From positions 248,001 to 312,000 of the forward strand of contig JAGPXD010000002.1 of the NCBI GenBank assembly GCA_020746995.1: a DNA stretch of 64,000 nucleotides. Reading direction: 5' to 3'. Numbering within the stretch: the stretch's first letter is position 1; every line of letters starts with the position of its first letter. The translations under genes were made by a program, and so were the position numbers. Below are positions 21,404 to 31,141 of the stretch, in pieces. The notes below the pieces were generated by a model, which made no database searches, was not told the origin of the DNA, and saw only the letters and a program-made list of their open reading frames with translations. Source of the DNA: Plectosphaerella cucumerina (lineage: Eukaryota; Ascomycota; Sordariomycetes; Glomerellales; Plectosphaerellaceae).

Positions 21404-24400
21404 CTATGCTTCTTCATATTCGAGGCCCCAATCAGCAGCTTCCTCGATAGGGTCGTCCAAGTTGACACCTGCCATGCGGAGCTCAAGCTGCGTCTCCTCG
21501 GGCAGGTCGCCAAGGTGAAGGTCCAAGGCGTGGTTGCGGTGGTGTTGGGTATCCTTAGCCGGATTATACACAGGCTTCAGCAGAAGAGGAAGCCTGGTAC
21601 TACCCTTAAACATTGTCATATTCTCCTGCTGCTGCTGTTCAATGTGGGCGAGAAGGGGCGCCTTCCATGATCCGTCCATGTGTAACTCCTCGCGGTAGAG
21701 GCCTAACGTTGGATAGGCTGGGCCTTGAACAGCACCTATAAGCCGCCTCGTGCTGATCTGAATCTGGCCCCTGACGAGATATCTAGACGCCAGGGCGATA
21801 CCCGTTGTCGGGCTAGGGTTAGGGTTGCTGTTTGGAGGCGGTGCGGGTGTTGTGTGTCTGGTATATAGCCGTGGGCGACGGATCGGCTCGACGTTACCGG
21901 CGAAGCCTGGCGGAAGCTTGATGGCCGTCTTCTCCAGTGCCTCCATCTCGTTAACCGAGAAGAGATATACTCTACCCGTGGCGTCTCCGATAGCAAGCTT
22001 GGTCTTATCTGGCGAGAAGGATCCGGCGGAGATGGGTGCGGGGGCTTCCAGGATAACCCGGACGAGAGGCTTATACTCTGCTCTGATGTTCCAGACCTTG
22101 ACAACTCCGTCGGAACCGCCGGTATAGAACCGATCGAGCGAGGTTCCCCAGGCGGTGAACTTGACTCCCGTATCGTCCCGCTCCCGGTTGTAATGCTCCT
22201 CTGAGGCATCTCCCTCGAGGGGCGTTCCGTGCTGAAGCCGGTGAACAGGGTCGTCACCCCGAGCCGTATCCCAAACGTAGACGCAGCCATCAGTGGCCGC
22301 CGCTGTAACGTAACAGTAGGCCAGGGAGTTCGGGACGATGGTAAGCTCGTTGATATCGATCGCAGGGCAGTCCAGGCACTGGACTTCGCTGAAGGCACCT
22401 GCCTGGTCCGGGTTGTAGGAGGGCCGGAACAGTCGGATCTGCGTGCGGACGTTCTCCTTAACGAGCAGGCCGGACGGCGAGGTCGCGACGACGAAGCAGG
22501 GTTGGGTCGGATGCCAGGCCACCTCGAAGACGTTTTGAGTGCTTGCCGTAAGAACCTTGCACCGCTCGTTCTTGATACAGTCCCAAAGAAGAATCTCACC
22601 CGAGTTCCTCTTCTCCGGCGGGATGTCGTTGTCGTCGCCTGTCAGGCTGCGCGGGGAGTATCCGACCAGCAGCAGGTGCTGGGCGTTCTTCGAGATGCCC
22701 CACTGCATCGTTGCGGGGAAGTACGCCCAGGTCTGCGGCGCCAAAGTGCTCTGGTCGTCCTCATTCCATGATCTGAGTCCGGCTAGAGGGGTGCAGGCGG
22801 TGGTGCGGCCACTGTGGTCGACATGGTAAATACGCACTGCCAGACTCGGCACATCGGCCGCCGTAGCGATTAACCCCGAGCCGTTCTTGCTAGCAGCGAC
22901 GAAATTGACGACGCCCTCGTGCGGCCATGTCAAGATGGAGCGCATAGTGCCGGCATCCTCATCGATGGACCATACCTTGACCGTCTTGTCGAAGCTGGAG
23001 GTGTACGCCAGACGGTTCACCGCGTCGTAGTCGGACGACACAACCGATGAGTACAGCCACGGCTCCTGAGACTCTCTCATGGCGTCCGTGCCGTTCTCAC
23101 CCGTTTGGACGATGGGCCGGACGATTCGATGATCGGCATAAGCCTGCAGACGTCCCTTGTCTGGCGAGCAGAGGAGCAGATTCCCCGGCTTGTTGTATTG
23201 CTGGTTGTGGGAATCCGAATGTGTCGTCGTCCCGCAGACAAAATGCTGACCGTCGCCGACCCATGAGATGGTGGCAATATCTCCAGCACAGTTGGTCCAC
23301 TCCGCGCGGAGGTCCATGTCGTCCTCCCTTGCTTTTCTAAATTCCTGGGTAAAGTTGACATGTCTTCGCATCCTGCCGAAGCCACGGTTGCCCTCGATCT
23401 CTCGGGCAAGCAAAAGGGAAGATATCCGCTTCTTTGTTGGTGGTCGCTTGATGACTTCAGGTTCTTTGACCTGCAGGGTGAGGGTCTGGGCACGTCCTGG
23501 ATCCGTCGAGAGCTTTTTGACGGCATCTTGGAGGAAGGCCAGGACGGCCCGGATATCACGGTCCTTCAGACCATCCTTAAGGCACATTTGCTGTGCAAGC
23601 ATCTCGATGGGCACCTCAGACTTGCGGAGGATCTTGCCCAGCTCCCGCAGCGGTTCCTTCCGACTGGTGCCTTGTTTGCCTTGGTGGATCCGGACGGCAG
23701 CTCGAACTGCCTCGATCTCCTGCCGGTTGAAGTCAACATGGTATACGACCGGGCCCAAGAACACATGCTGTCTGTTCAGAACCAGTCGCTTTGTTGCTGC
23801 GGACAAGACTGCTTTCCTCAAGGAGACAGGAAGATATGGACGGCTCGTGGATCGCTGAAGGCCTGGATATTCCAGCTCGGTTCGCTTGGTCGACGTCACG
23901 GCCTTGGAACCCGTTGCCGACCTTGGTTTGACCTGGGCAAGTCGGACCTGCTGCGAGTCTTCCTTCTTCAATGTTGGGGTCGGGGTCGGTGTCGGTGTCG
24001 GTGTCGGAACAAGAGTAGGTGGTCCTGCAGGGGGTATCGGCGGTGGTGCCTGTACCACCTTCGGGCCATGGCCAAGTGAAGCATTTGCCTGGGGAAGGGG
24101 ATGGTTAGCTGCGTCTAAACAGGTCTCGGGGAGTATCGGCCGCACTTGTTGGTGCTTCGCTATCTGGTCGGGGATCTCTCGGGCGAGGTAGGCTTCGAGA
24201 TTTTGCACGAACGCAGGCGACAGGTTGCCGCCTGTTCGATTCCTCTCCGCGTGGAACTCCGAGCTGCTTAGGAGGCTCTTGACAATCTGCCACGCGATCT
24301 GGGTCAGTAACGCGCTCCGAGGTCCATGGCCTGATTCCACACGTACCGCGGTGGTAACACCGGTTGAGATGACATTCGGCTTGTCCCTCAAGTATCGTGA

Positions 24401-24877
24401 AAGAATAGGCACGACCTGAGCCTGTAAACATTCGGCTAAACCGCGTGCTGGTTTTGGGGTCACCGCGGGTCGTGGTGGCGGCGGCGGGAGCTGCTGCGCT
24501 GCTGCCTTCGGGGCTGGAGGCAGTCGAAAGTTTGCTGGCGATAGGTGGGCCGGTGCAATAGGGATTTGGGAAGGTCGAGGTACTGCCCGCGGTTCCGTGA
24601 TCGCGGCAGTAATAGGTGCGGAAGGTACAGGCGGAGGGGGCACCGACGAAGGCGCCCAAGAGGGCGCGATAGTGCGCTGTCGTTTCGTCGGACGTTCATC
24701 TTGCGATATGATCGCGGGCGGTGGTCGGTAGGTCAACCGAGGGGGACTGCCAGGCGGTGAATCCGTGAGGTCAACAACCTCCATCACAGCTTGACGATGC
24801 TTGACCGTAGTGAATCCCATCTTAGGCGTGGTACTAGTGGGCAATCGTGGTGCCGGAGACGCGTCCGACGCGTCCAT
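21404..24877 (-). CDS. WD40-repeat protein with N-terminal SUMO-interacting-type motif
   Basis: An intronless 1157-residue protein of unknown function. Residues 34-39 (VVDLTD, then SPPGSPP) form a canonical SUMO-interacting motif. A Pro-rich region follows, then a probable helical domain at about 145-260 and a Pro-Thr dipeptide run near 290. A second helical block lies at about 340-470. A WD40 propeller runs from about 535 to 980, with blades such as FDKTVKVWSID, GEILLWDCI, DGCVYVWDT and DGVVKVWNI. The C-terminus ends in an acidic tail (WGLEYEEA). The WD region is partly degenerate, suggesting seven or more blades. The gene is flanked on both sides by AT-rich DNA, and a satellite array lies just upstream. 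It uses more TTA/ATA codons than neighbours. Alternative start: Met20. I cannot name an orthologue. Confidence 0.85.
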   Translation of the reverse strand: MDASDASPAPRLPTSTTPKMGFTTVKHRQAVMEVVDLTDSPPGSPPRLTYRPPPAIISQDERPTKRQRTIAPSWAPSSVPPPPVPSAPITAAITEPRAVPRPSQIPIAPAHLSPANFRLPPAPKAAAQQLPPPPPRPAVTPKPARGLAECLQAQVVPILSRYLRDKPNVISTGVTTAVRVESGHGPRSALLTQIAWQIVKSLLSSSEFHAERNRTGGNLSPAFVQNLEAYLAREIPDQIAKHQQVRPILPETCLDAANHPLPQANASLGHGPKVVQAPPPIPPAGPPTLVPTPTPTPTPTPTLKKEDSQQVRLAQVKPRSATGSKAVTSTKRTELEYPGLQRSTSRPYLPVSLRKAVLSAATKRLVLNRQHVFLGPVVYHVDFNRQEIEAVRAAVRIHQGKQGTSRKEPLRELGKILRKSEVPIEMLAQQMCLKDGLKDRDIRAVLAFLQDAVKKLSTDPGRAQTLTLQVKEPEVIKRPPTKKRISSLLLAREIEGNRGFGRMRRHVNFTQEFRKAREDDMDLRAEWTNCAGDIATISWVGDGQHFVCGTTTHSDSHNQQYNKPGNLLLCSPDKGRLQAYADHRIVRPIVQTGENGTDAMRESQEPWLYSSVVSSDYDAVNRLAYTSSFDKTVKVWSIDEDAGTMRSILTWPHEGVVNFVAASKNGSGLIATAADVPSLAVRIYHVDHSGRTTACTPLAGLRSWNEDDQSTLAPQTWAYFPATMQWGISKNAQHLLLVGYSPRSLTGDDNDIPPEKRNSGEILLWDCIKNERCKVLTASTQNVFEVAWHPTQPCFVVATSPSGLLVKENVRTQIRLFRPSYNPDQAGAFSEVQCLDCPAIDINELTIVPNSLAYCYVTAAATDGCVYVWDTARGDDPVHRLQHGTPLEGDASEEHYNRERDDTGVKFTAWGTSLDRFYTGGSDGVVKVWNIRAEYKPLVRVILEAPAPISAGSFSPDKTKLAIGDATGRVYLFSVNEMEALEKTAIKLPPGFAGNVEPIRRPRLYTRHTTPAPPPNSNPNPSPTTGIALASRYLVRGQIQISTRRLIGAVQGPAYPTLGLYREELHMDGSWKAPLLAHIEQQQQENMTMFKGSTRLPLLLKPVYNPAKDTQHHRNHALDLHLGDLPEETQLELRMAGVNLDDPIEEAADWGLEYEEA
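23976..24007. repeat. GGTGTC/GGGGTC hexamer run encoding (Pro-Thr)n
   Basis: A coding microsatellite inside the WD40 gene. Read on the minus strand it encodes alternating Pro-Thr over about ten residues. The hexamer period keeps frame, so copy number can vary without a frameshift. Confidence 0.8.
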
Positions 24878-25142
24878 TGCGGGATCGAGGATAAAAGGGT
24901 AAGGAGGGTCAGTATACTCGGTTCCGCGATTATTAGCCGTTTAGTTCCAGGTTAGGAGCGGAGATCAATCCTCAGGCATTAGTCTATTCACTCGGCATTC
25001 CTGCCTCTTAGAGGAATACTCTTCTATAAGGATAGCACTCATTACATTACGTAAGACTAGAAGATAGTAGATAGATAGAGTCTATTTCCGAAACTAGTTA
25101 GAGTGATTTGTCTGCTTATTAATTAGGATGTTAACAGTAGGC

Positions 25143-25432
25143 TTAATTTTAGTAGTATTTCGTTTGTAGGCAATGTTGTAGTAGAATAGAAGGGTCACGT
25201 TTAATTTTAGTAGTCTTTCGTTTCTAGGCAATGTTGTAGTAGAATAGAAGGGTCACGTTTAATTTTAGTAGTCTTTCGTTTCTAGGCAATGTTGTAGTAG
25301 AATAGAAGGGTCACGTTTAATTTTAGTAGTCTTTCGTTTCTAGGCAATGTTGTAGTAGAATAGAAGGGTCACGTTTAATTTTAGTAGTCTTTCGTTTCTA
25401 GGCAATGTTGTAGTAGAATAGAAGGGTCACGT
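25143..25432. repeat. 58-bp tandem repeat, five copies
   Basis: Copies start at 25143, 25201, 25259, 25317 and 25375 with an exact 58-bp period. Each unit begins TTAATTTTAGTAG, contains GGCAATGTTGTAGTAG and ends GGGTCACGT. Copies 2-5 are identical. Copy 1 differs at two positions (TATTT for TCTTT, GTAGG for CTAGG), so it is the older or edge copy. There are no spacers, so it is not a CRISPR-like array. The identity of the copies implies recent amplification or homogenisation. Confidence 0.95.
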
Positions 25433-25446
25433 TTACCAAACGTGAC
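25426..25446. repeat. perfect 9-bp inverted repeat at the array end
   Basis: GTCACGTTT, a 3-nt loop (ACC), then AAACGTGAC. The left arm is the end of the last 58-bp unit (plus TT); the right arm is unique sequence just past the array. It could form a hairpin or bind a dimeric factor, and it marks the array boundary exactly. Confidence 0.9.
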
Positions 25447-26065
25447 AACTGACACTCGGAATTCCAGGTTGATTCTTTAGCCTATCCCGTCCATTCGTAC
25501 TGGCTCAATCAATCACCACCGATATCTTCAGGCGGGCAAGATCCTCGGCACCAGTCTCAGTACCTATAACTACACTTTTCAGGTATTCCGAGTACTGACT
25601 AACACAAACATCAGTCGCATGCCAATCCATCTGGCAAACCCATCTACCAGTGTGCAACCATTAGCAACGAGTCCATTTATATCTATCGTATCGCGAGGCA
25701 CGTTTTGACATTGGTCGTGCAGCCTCATGTCACATGTGTGATTTGCACTGCCTAATGACAATATTGCTTACAAGCATAAATAGAACTTGACTGGGCTGGG
25801 GCTAGATAGATTCGTATCAAATGCCTTCAGGCAAGTGTGGCCAATAATAAACTTATCAAAACGATATATTTAATGACATTTAAGATGTGACCTGTTTTCC
25901 GTTGACTTGTGTTGGAAATCCGAGCGACAAAGCTACCCCCACTTGCGGCTCGCCTTAGCGCGGGCTCCCCGCGGAATCCAGATGAGTTCATGGTTTTGTA
26001 TGTCAAGTAAAAAGGCTTATAAATTGCGACTATATCCCGGCATACATCTTACACACATCGACGCT

Positions 26066-28304
26066 TTACAGCTTGGCCTTGGACGGCTCGGCGTCCAGCT
26101 CGGCGTACATAGCGTCGATCTGCTGGCGGAAGACCTTTGCGGTCTGGGGCCTCTTGAGTTTCATGCTGGACGGCGTGTCAGTGAATGTCACCGGGAGGAA
26201 CTTGAGGGGGACAGTGACTTACGTGGGGGTCAGGAGCTCGTTGTCAATCGTAAAGGGGTCAATGTCGAGGTAGACCTTGCGGACCCTCTCGTAGCTGTTG
26301 AACTTCTTCTTGCGGCCAATCTTGTCCAGCTCGGCAACGAAGGCGGCCTTGACCTTGGGGTCGTTGATGGCGGCGCGGACGGCGGCCGTGTCGGTCTTGT
26401 CGATGGGCTTCTTGAGGACCTTGCTGGCGAAGGCGGGGAAGTTCTCGGGGTCGATGCCGAAGACGGCGACGAGAGCGCTCTGGGCGGGGTCGCCGTGGAC
26501 GTAGGCGGTGGCGACGAGGGCGGTGCTGCCGAGGTAGACGTTCTCGATGCGCTCGGGGGAGATGTACTCGCCCTGGGAGAGCTTGAGCACGTTCTTCTTG
26601 CGGTCGACAATCTTGAAGCGGCCGCGCGAGTCGACCTCGGCAATATCGCCCGTGTGGAACCAGCCGTCCGCGTCGATGACCTTTGCCGTCTCCTCAGGAT
26701 TCTTGTAGTACTCCTTGAAGACGTTGGGGCCGCGCAGGAGCAGCTCGCCGCGCGGGTTGGGCTTGTCGTTGACGCTGTAGTCAAAGTCGGGCACCGACTC
26801 GAGGCAGAACTCGTTGCACAGGGTGGGTGCGCCGATGTTGCCGACGGAGAAGTCGTCGCGCAGCTGGACGGAGGACGAGGCGTACGACTCGGTCAGACCG
26901 TAGCCCTGGGCGAAGTTGTTGGCCCAGGCGGCACGGAGGAAGGTCTGGACCTCGGGGTCGAGCTGGGCGCTACCGCTGACCATCCAGTGAACGCGGTCGA
27001 GACCGACGGCGGCCTTGACCTTCGGGGTCCAGATCCTATCGTAGAGGAAGTGCTTGTTGTGGGCCTCGCCGTCAGGCAGCTTCATCGAGGCGCGCTTGGT
27101 GGCGATGACGCGGCGCGAGAGGTTGCCCTTGAAGCCCTCGGCCTCAACAGTGGCGGTGCGGATGGCCGAGTTGAAGCGGTTGAAGAGACGGGGCACGGAA
27201 ACGAAGCCAGTGGGCTTGAGGATCTTGAGGTCATCGACGAGGCCGAGGATGTCGCCGCGGAAGAAGCCGATGCGGGCGCCCTCGGCAAGGGCGGTGCCGT
27301 CAATGAGGCGGCCGTAGATGTGGGCAAGGGGCAGGTACGACATGTGGACGTCCTTGCTGGTGATGTTGCCGAAGGAGCGGGCGGAGGAAACGGCGGAGAG
27401 GGCGTTGGCGTGGGACAGGACGACGCCCTTGGGCACGCCAGTAGTTCCCGAGGTGTAGTTGATGGTCTGGAAATCCTCGGGGCGAGGAGGCCGCATGGTG
27501 CGGCCGGACTTTGCGCCGATGGCCTCAACTTCGGCCATGGAGTAGATCTTGATGCCGTGCTCGGCGGCGAGGGCGCTCAGGACGGCGGCCTTGGAGTGGC
27601 CATCCTGCTCGCCGGCGTCGAGGGGGTCGAGCGAGATGAGAACCTTGAGCGTGGGCAGCTTGGGAGCGAGCTTCAGCAGGGTGGGGATGTGAGGGAGCGA
27701 GGTGAAGACGGAGGGAAGCTCGGCGTGGTTGATGATGTACTCGGTGGTGTCGGGGCCGAGGGTCTCGTAGAGGGAGACTGTGAAGAGCGACTGGGAGGCG
27801 GCGGCCAGGTCTGCGAGGGGGAAGAAGTAAGCGACTATACTAGGCTGCCTTGTGGGAGGGTGGAAAGGGGGACTGACCAGCAATGTGCCACTCGGGGCGG
27901 TTCTGCGACCACAGGCCGATGCCGTACTTGTCGGCGGTGATACCGGCGGCGGTATGGATCTCAACGAGACCAGCGCCAAGGTTCTTCCTGCGCTCGGCGA
28001 CCTCAGCGTAGGTAAGCCAGCTGTACTTGTCCTCCCAGGTACGGGTAGCGGGGACCCAGGCGCGGTGGCCGAGGCAGTGGTTGGTAGGGAAGTTCTCGGC
28101 GGAGAATGCAAAGGCATCGTGCATGGTCTTGATGCTCGGGTCGAGGGTGGTCATGAGCTCCGTGTTGGCGACTCGCCAGTGGCGGTAGGCGGCGGTCCTG
28201 CCCTCCCGCTCGGAGCCGGGGACGGGGAGAGCGTAGGGCGAGCCGGGGGGAGGCGGCGTCGACAGCTCCTTGATGAGCGCCTGGACCTGGGCGGCGGAAG
28301 ACAT
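26066..28304 (-). CDS. long/medium-chain acyl-CoA synthetase with peroxisomal signal
   Basis: Activates fatty acids to acyl-CoA (ATP to AMP + PPi), probably for peroxisomal beta-oxidation. Exons 28304-27878, 27810-26223 and 26165-26066, with introns of 67 and 57 bp, give 704 residues. The AMP-binding P-loop motif is YTSGTTGVPKG (about 260). The C-terminal domain has GDIAEVDSRGRFKIVDRKKN and KLSQGEYISPE, which positions the catalytic lysine. No transmembrane segment or signal peptide is evident. The protein ends SKAKL, so the last three residues AKL match the PTS1 consensus, resembling peroxisomal Faa2. The signal is encoded only in the short last exon; retention of intron 2 gives an immediate stop (ACG TAA) and a protein lacking it. 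Promoter region shared with the divergent NmrA-like gene contains two CCTCGG-type hexamers. Confidence 0.92.
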
Positions 28305-29695
28305 TGTGGCTATCGGTATGTCTGTGGGTGGGAGGAGGTTGCGGTAGAGTGCTGACGGGAGAGCCGGTCGCGGTTCGGCGCGGCAGCCGCAGGTATCAGG
28401 AGGTCGACGGTTGTGAGGTTCGGACTAGGGGGATAGAAGCAGGCGGACGAAGGAGGGGAAGGATGGGTGAGTAAATCAATATCCTAGGTGGTGATCCAGA
28501 AAGATGACAGGGTAGAGGGAGAAAGGGGGAGGTAATGGGGTGTAGTAGATGGTTGGTAGATGGATGGGATAAGATGTGATGAGCCATGGAAGTTGACGGC
28601 CGAGGAGCGACACCCACACAACTTGGACAGGGCCGATGAGACTGTGCCTCGGCACCTCCACAGATTCTGGGGGAGGAGGAGGCTGTGGAGAGGCGACCAG
28701 GCTCGTCCTTGATTGGACAGTAACCAGCCGAACAGGGGCCCCCGCTGGGGATTAGGGGCTTGGCCCCCCGAGATCCCGACATGCCCCCCTTGTGAGACTT
28801 GAACTGTGGCCCCTCCCGATCCCCCCTTCGTGGAGCAGCTGTCCAATGCTTGGGAGTCGGTTGTTCAGCATCACGGAGTACGCATCCAATTTGGACCTCA
28901 CGACCGAGGGGCTGAAGGGTGGTTTGCATCGCTCTCTTGCTCGGCTGTCCTGCTGGGCGCCCTCATAAACGTGATGTTCCTTCAAGGTCGGCGCGACAAA
29001 GCTGCTTTTCACGACACCAACTTGTTCGGGTTTCAGCGGCAACAGAACCAGACGAGCTGTCACATGCCTTCCTGCAGGCAACCTGGACCACTACACCGCT
29101 GGACCCAGCGACTCGGGCAGCCGACAATGGCCGGCTCGGACTCGGAGAGCGAGGAGCGACAGAGCGCTCGGCACTAGTCAATGCCAGCTGGGCACCGTTG
29201 TGACCAACTGGGCACTCTTCAACGGACTTCATCGCATCAATGACCTGCATTAGACGGTCATCTACAGACTACCTACACTGAATACATCCATGCCACAGCC
29301 TTGCAACCACACATCTTTCTACATACTCGACCTCGAGATTCTATGATCGATGACTAAGCGGGCCAGTTCATCTGTTAACGCCGTCAACCCAAACTCTGAG
29401 GTGGCTTTCTGCATCATGGTGGTGATGCAATGAGCCCGGAGACCGCGGTTCTCCGGTGTTGGCAATCCAATTCCAAGATGAACATCCAAATCATTAAAGT
29501 CTTTCTATCCTGATATCTAGCCATGAACGAAGTATGACTAGGCCGTGTAAGCCCACCGACCCGAACAGTAGCGACAACCAACGTTGAGACACCACACATC
29601 AGAACCTCTTGACACCTCACATCACCTACCTACACACATACGAGTAGACCTCCCACGTATCTCACCTTGACAGACTCCAGAAACTCCTCTACATC
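28305..29695. other. divergent intergenic region acyl-CoA synthetase / NmrA-like
   Basis: A 1.4-kb spacer with both promoters. It contains CCTCGG at 28647-28652 and CCGAGG at 28904-28909, which match the fatty-acid-response hexamer bound by FarA/FarB-type Zn2Cys6 factors. About 0.7 such hexamers are expected by chance in a region this size, so this is only suggestive. A purine-rich tract lies at 28440-28580. No gene supported. Confidence 0.5.
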
Positions 29696-30708
29696 ATGCC
29701 CACCATCCTCGTAGTCGGCGCTACCGGCCAGCAAGGAGGCGGTGTCATCAACGCCCTCCTATCCCACGGCAACACCGACCTCGTCATCCGCGCTCTGACA
29801 CGCAATCCTTCCTCGGCGGCAGCAAAAACCGTATTGGCGAGAGGCGTCCAGCCCGTCAAAGGAGACCTTCTGGACCGCCCAAGTCTCCTCGCCGCCTTGA
29901 CAGGTGTTGACCAGGCATACCTGGTCACCGACTTCCGCGGACCCGATGATGTCGAGGGTGAACTCAAGCAGGGCAGACTCTTCATAGACACCGCCAAGGA
30001 AGCCGGTATGATGCTATCCCTCCTCACATTTGTCTTCTCAAGTTCCAAGTTCCCGCACTCACAATAAATGTGGCATATAGGGGTCAGCCACATCGTCTTC
30101 TCCTCCGTCGCCGGAGCCGACATTTCCCAGCCCGTCGAACACTTCTACACAAAATTCAAGCTCGAGGAGTACCTCCGCGCCTCCGGCCACGCATGGACCG
30201 TGGTGCGCCCCGTGGGCTTCATGGAGGTCATCCCGCCGCCCGGAATCGGACGCGCCTTCTTCCTAGGCGCCATGGCCTCGCTCATGGGCAACACCAAGCA
30301 GAAGTACGTGGCCTGTGACGACATCGGCAAGACCGTCGCCAAAGCACTCCTCCACCCCGCCGAGTTCAACCACAAAACCATCACAATTGCGGGCCAGGTT
30401 GCCGATGTCGACGAGCTACAAGCGGCTCTTGAGAAGGGAGAGGGCACGGCGGGCTGGGGCCGTGTCTGGATGCCTCGCTGGCTGGTGATCCGCCTGACCC
30501 CATATCACTACCGGCAAATGTTCGATGTAAGTGCGGAAAGCGTCGACGGCGAGAAAGTGGAATGAGGTGATCTGACTGCTAAATCTAGTGGTTGTATTAC
30601 GAAAATTGCCAGCCGGGCAGTGTTGACGAGACGAAGAGCATTGTGCCCGATGTTATGGATATCGAGACCTGGGCGAGGAGGCAGCAGGCATTGCGGGCGA
30701 CAAACTAA
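29696..30708 (+). CDS. NmrA-like NAD(P)-binding Rossmann protein
   Basis: Atypical SDR of the NmrA/HSCARG type, which binds NAD(P) and often acts as a redox sensor or reductase rather than as the nitrogen regulator itself. Exons 29696-30005, 30081-30526 and 30589-30708, with introns of 75 and 62 bp, give 291 residues. The N-terminal dinucleotide motif is VVGATGQQGGG. The core strand VSHIVFSSVAG, the segment HFYTKFKLEEYLRASG and TVVRPVGFMEV are family-typical. There is no classical YxxxK at the usual place (FYTKFK takes it), which fits the NmrA group. Intron 1 contains stops, so splicing is needed. The last exon (WLYYENCQPG) is short and plausible. The physiological role cannot be told from context. 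Confidence 0.88.
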
Positions 30709-31141
30709 TACAATAAGCTCATGCTTCCACACTACCCCTTGTTTTGGATATGGAGAGAAGAAAGGCCGGGCAGTGGACGTTGGCAGCAGACGCATCACCG
30801 TCAGTCGGCATCCGTCGAATGTGAAGACTCTTGCTAGCCTGATATTCAATCCTGGAACGGGTCGGGTGTGCTCCCCCCCATCTTCGCGGCCATGCTCAAA
30901 CACATGAAAAGTCCACCGAGTGTGTTCTTCGGTGGGCGTAATACTACATCCTGTACAATTCCATCAGAGACGGACGGGCCGCTGGGAGGCCCAGCCCCTG
31001 AATACACATGCCCACCAACGCTTTCAAAACACGGCCGGCCAGTCGCTTGCCGCCCCAGGTCCTGCCTTCTTCAAGACCCACAACGGGCTCACGTTCTGTC
31101 CTTCTCTAAATCCACCACCGCGACGCTTCCATGCGACCGAT
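30709..31141. other. convergent 3' intergenic region
   Basis: A 433-bp spacer between the NmrA-like gene and KGD1. Presumed 3' UTRs; nothing else seen. Confidence 0.6.

Larger units (their letters stand above)
24878..26065. other. AT-rich intergenic block with satellite array
   Basis: About 1.2 kb between the starts/ends of the WD40 gene and the acyl-CoA synthetase. Bases 24940-25140 are AT-rich with many CTAGAA/TAGTAG words, then the tandem array (listed separately). From 25450 to 25900 there is mixed DNA without open frames of note. It looks like decayed repeat DNA plus the WD40 promoter and the 3' UTR of the synthetase. Confidence 0.6.

Noticed and set aside
25143..25432. CRISPR-like array
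   Set aside because: Units abut with no unique spacers, and the host is a eukaryote.
25907..27940. 677-codon open frame on the plus strand opposite the acyl-CoA synthetase
   Set aside because: It mirrors a well-conserved gene and is a by-product of strong G/C third-position bias; its Val/Gly/Asp-rich translation has no motif.
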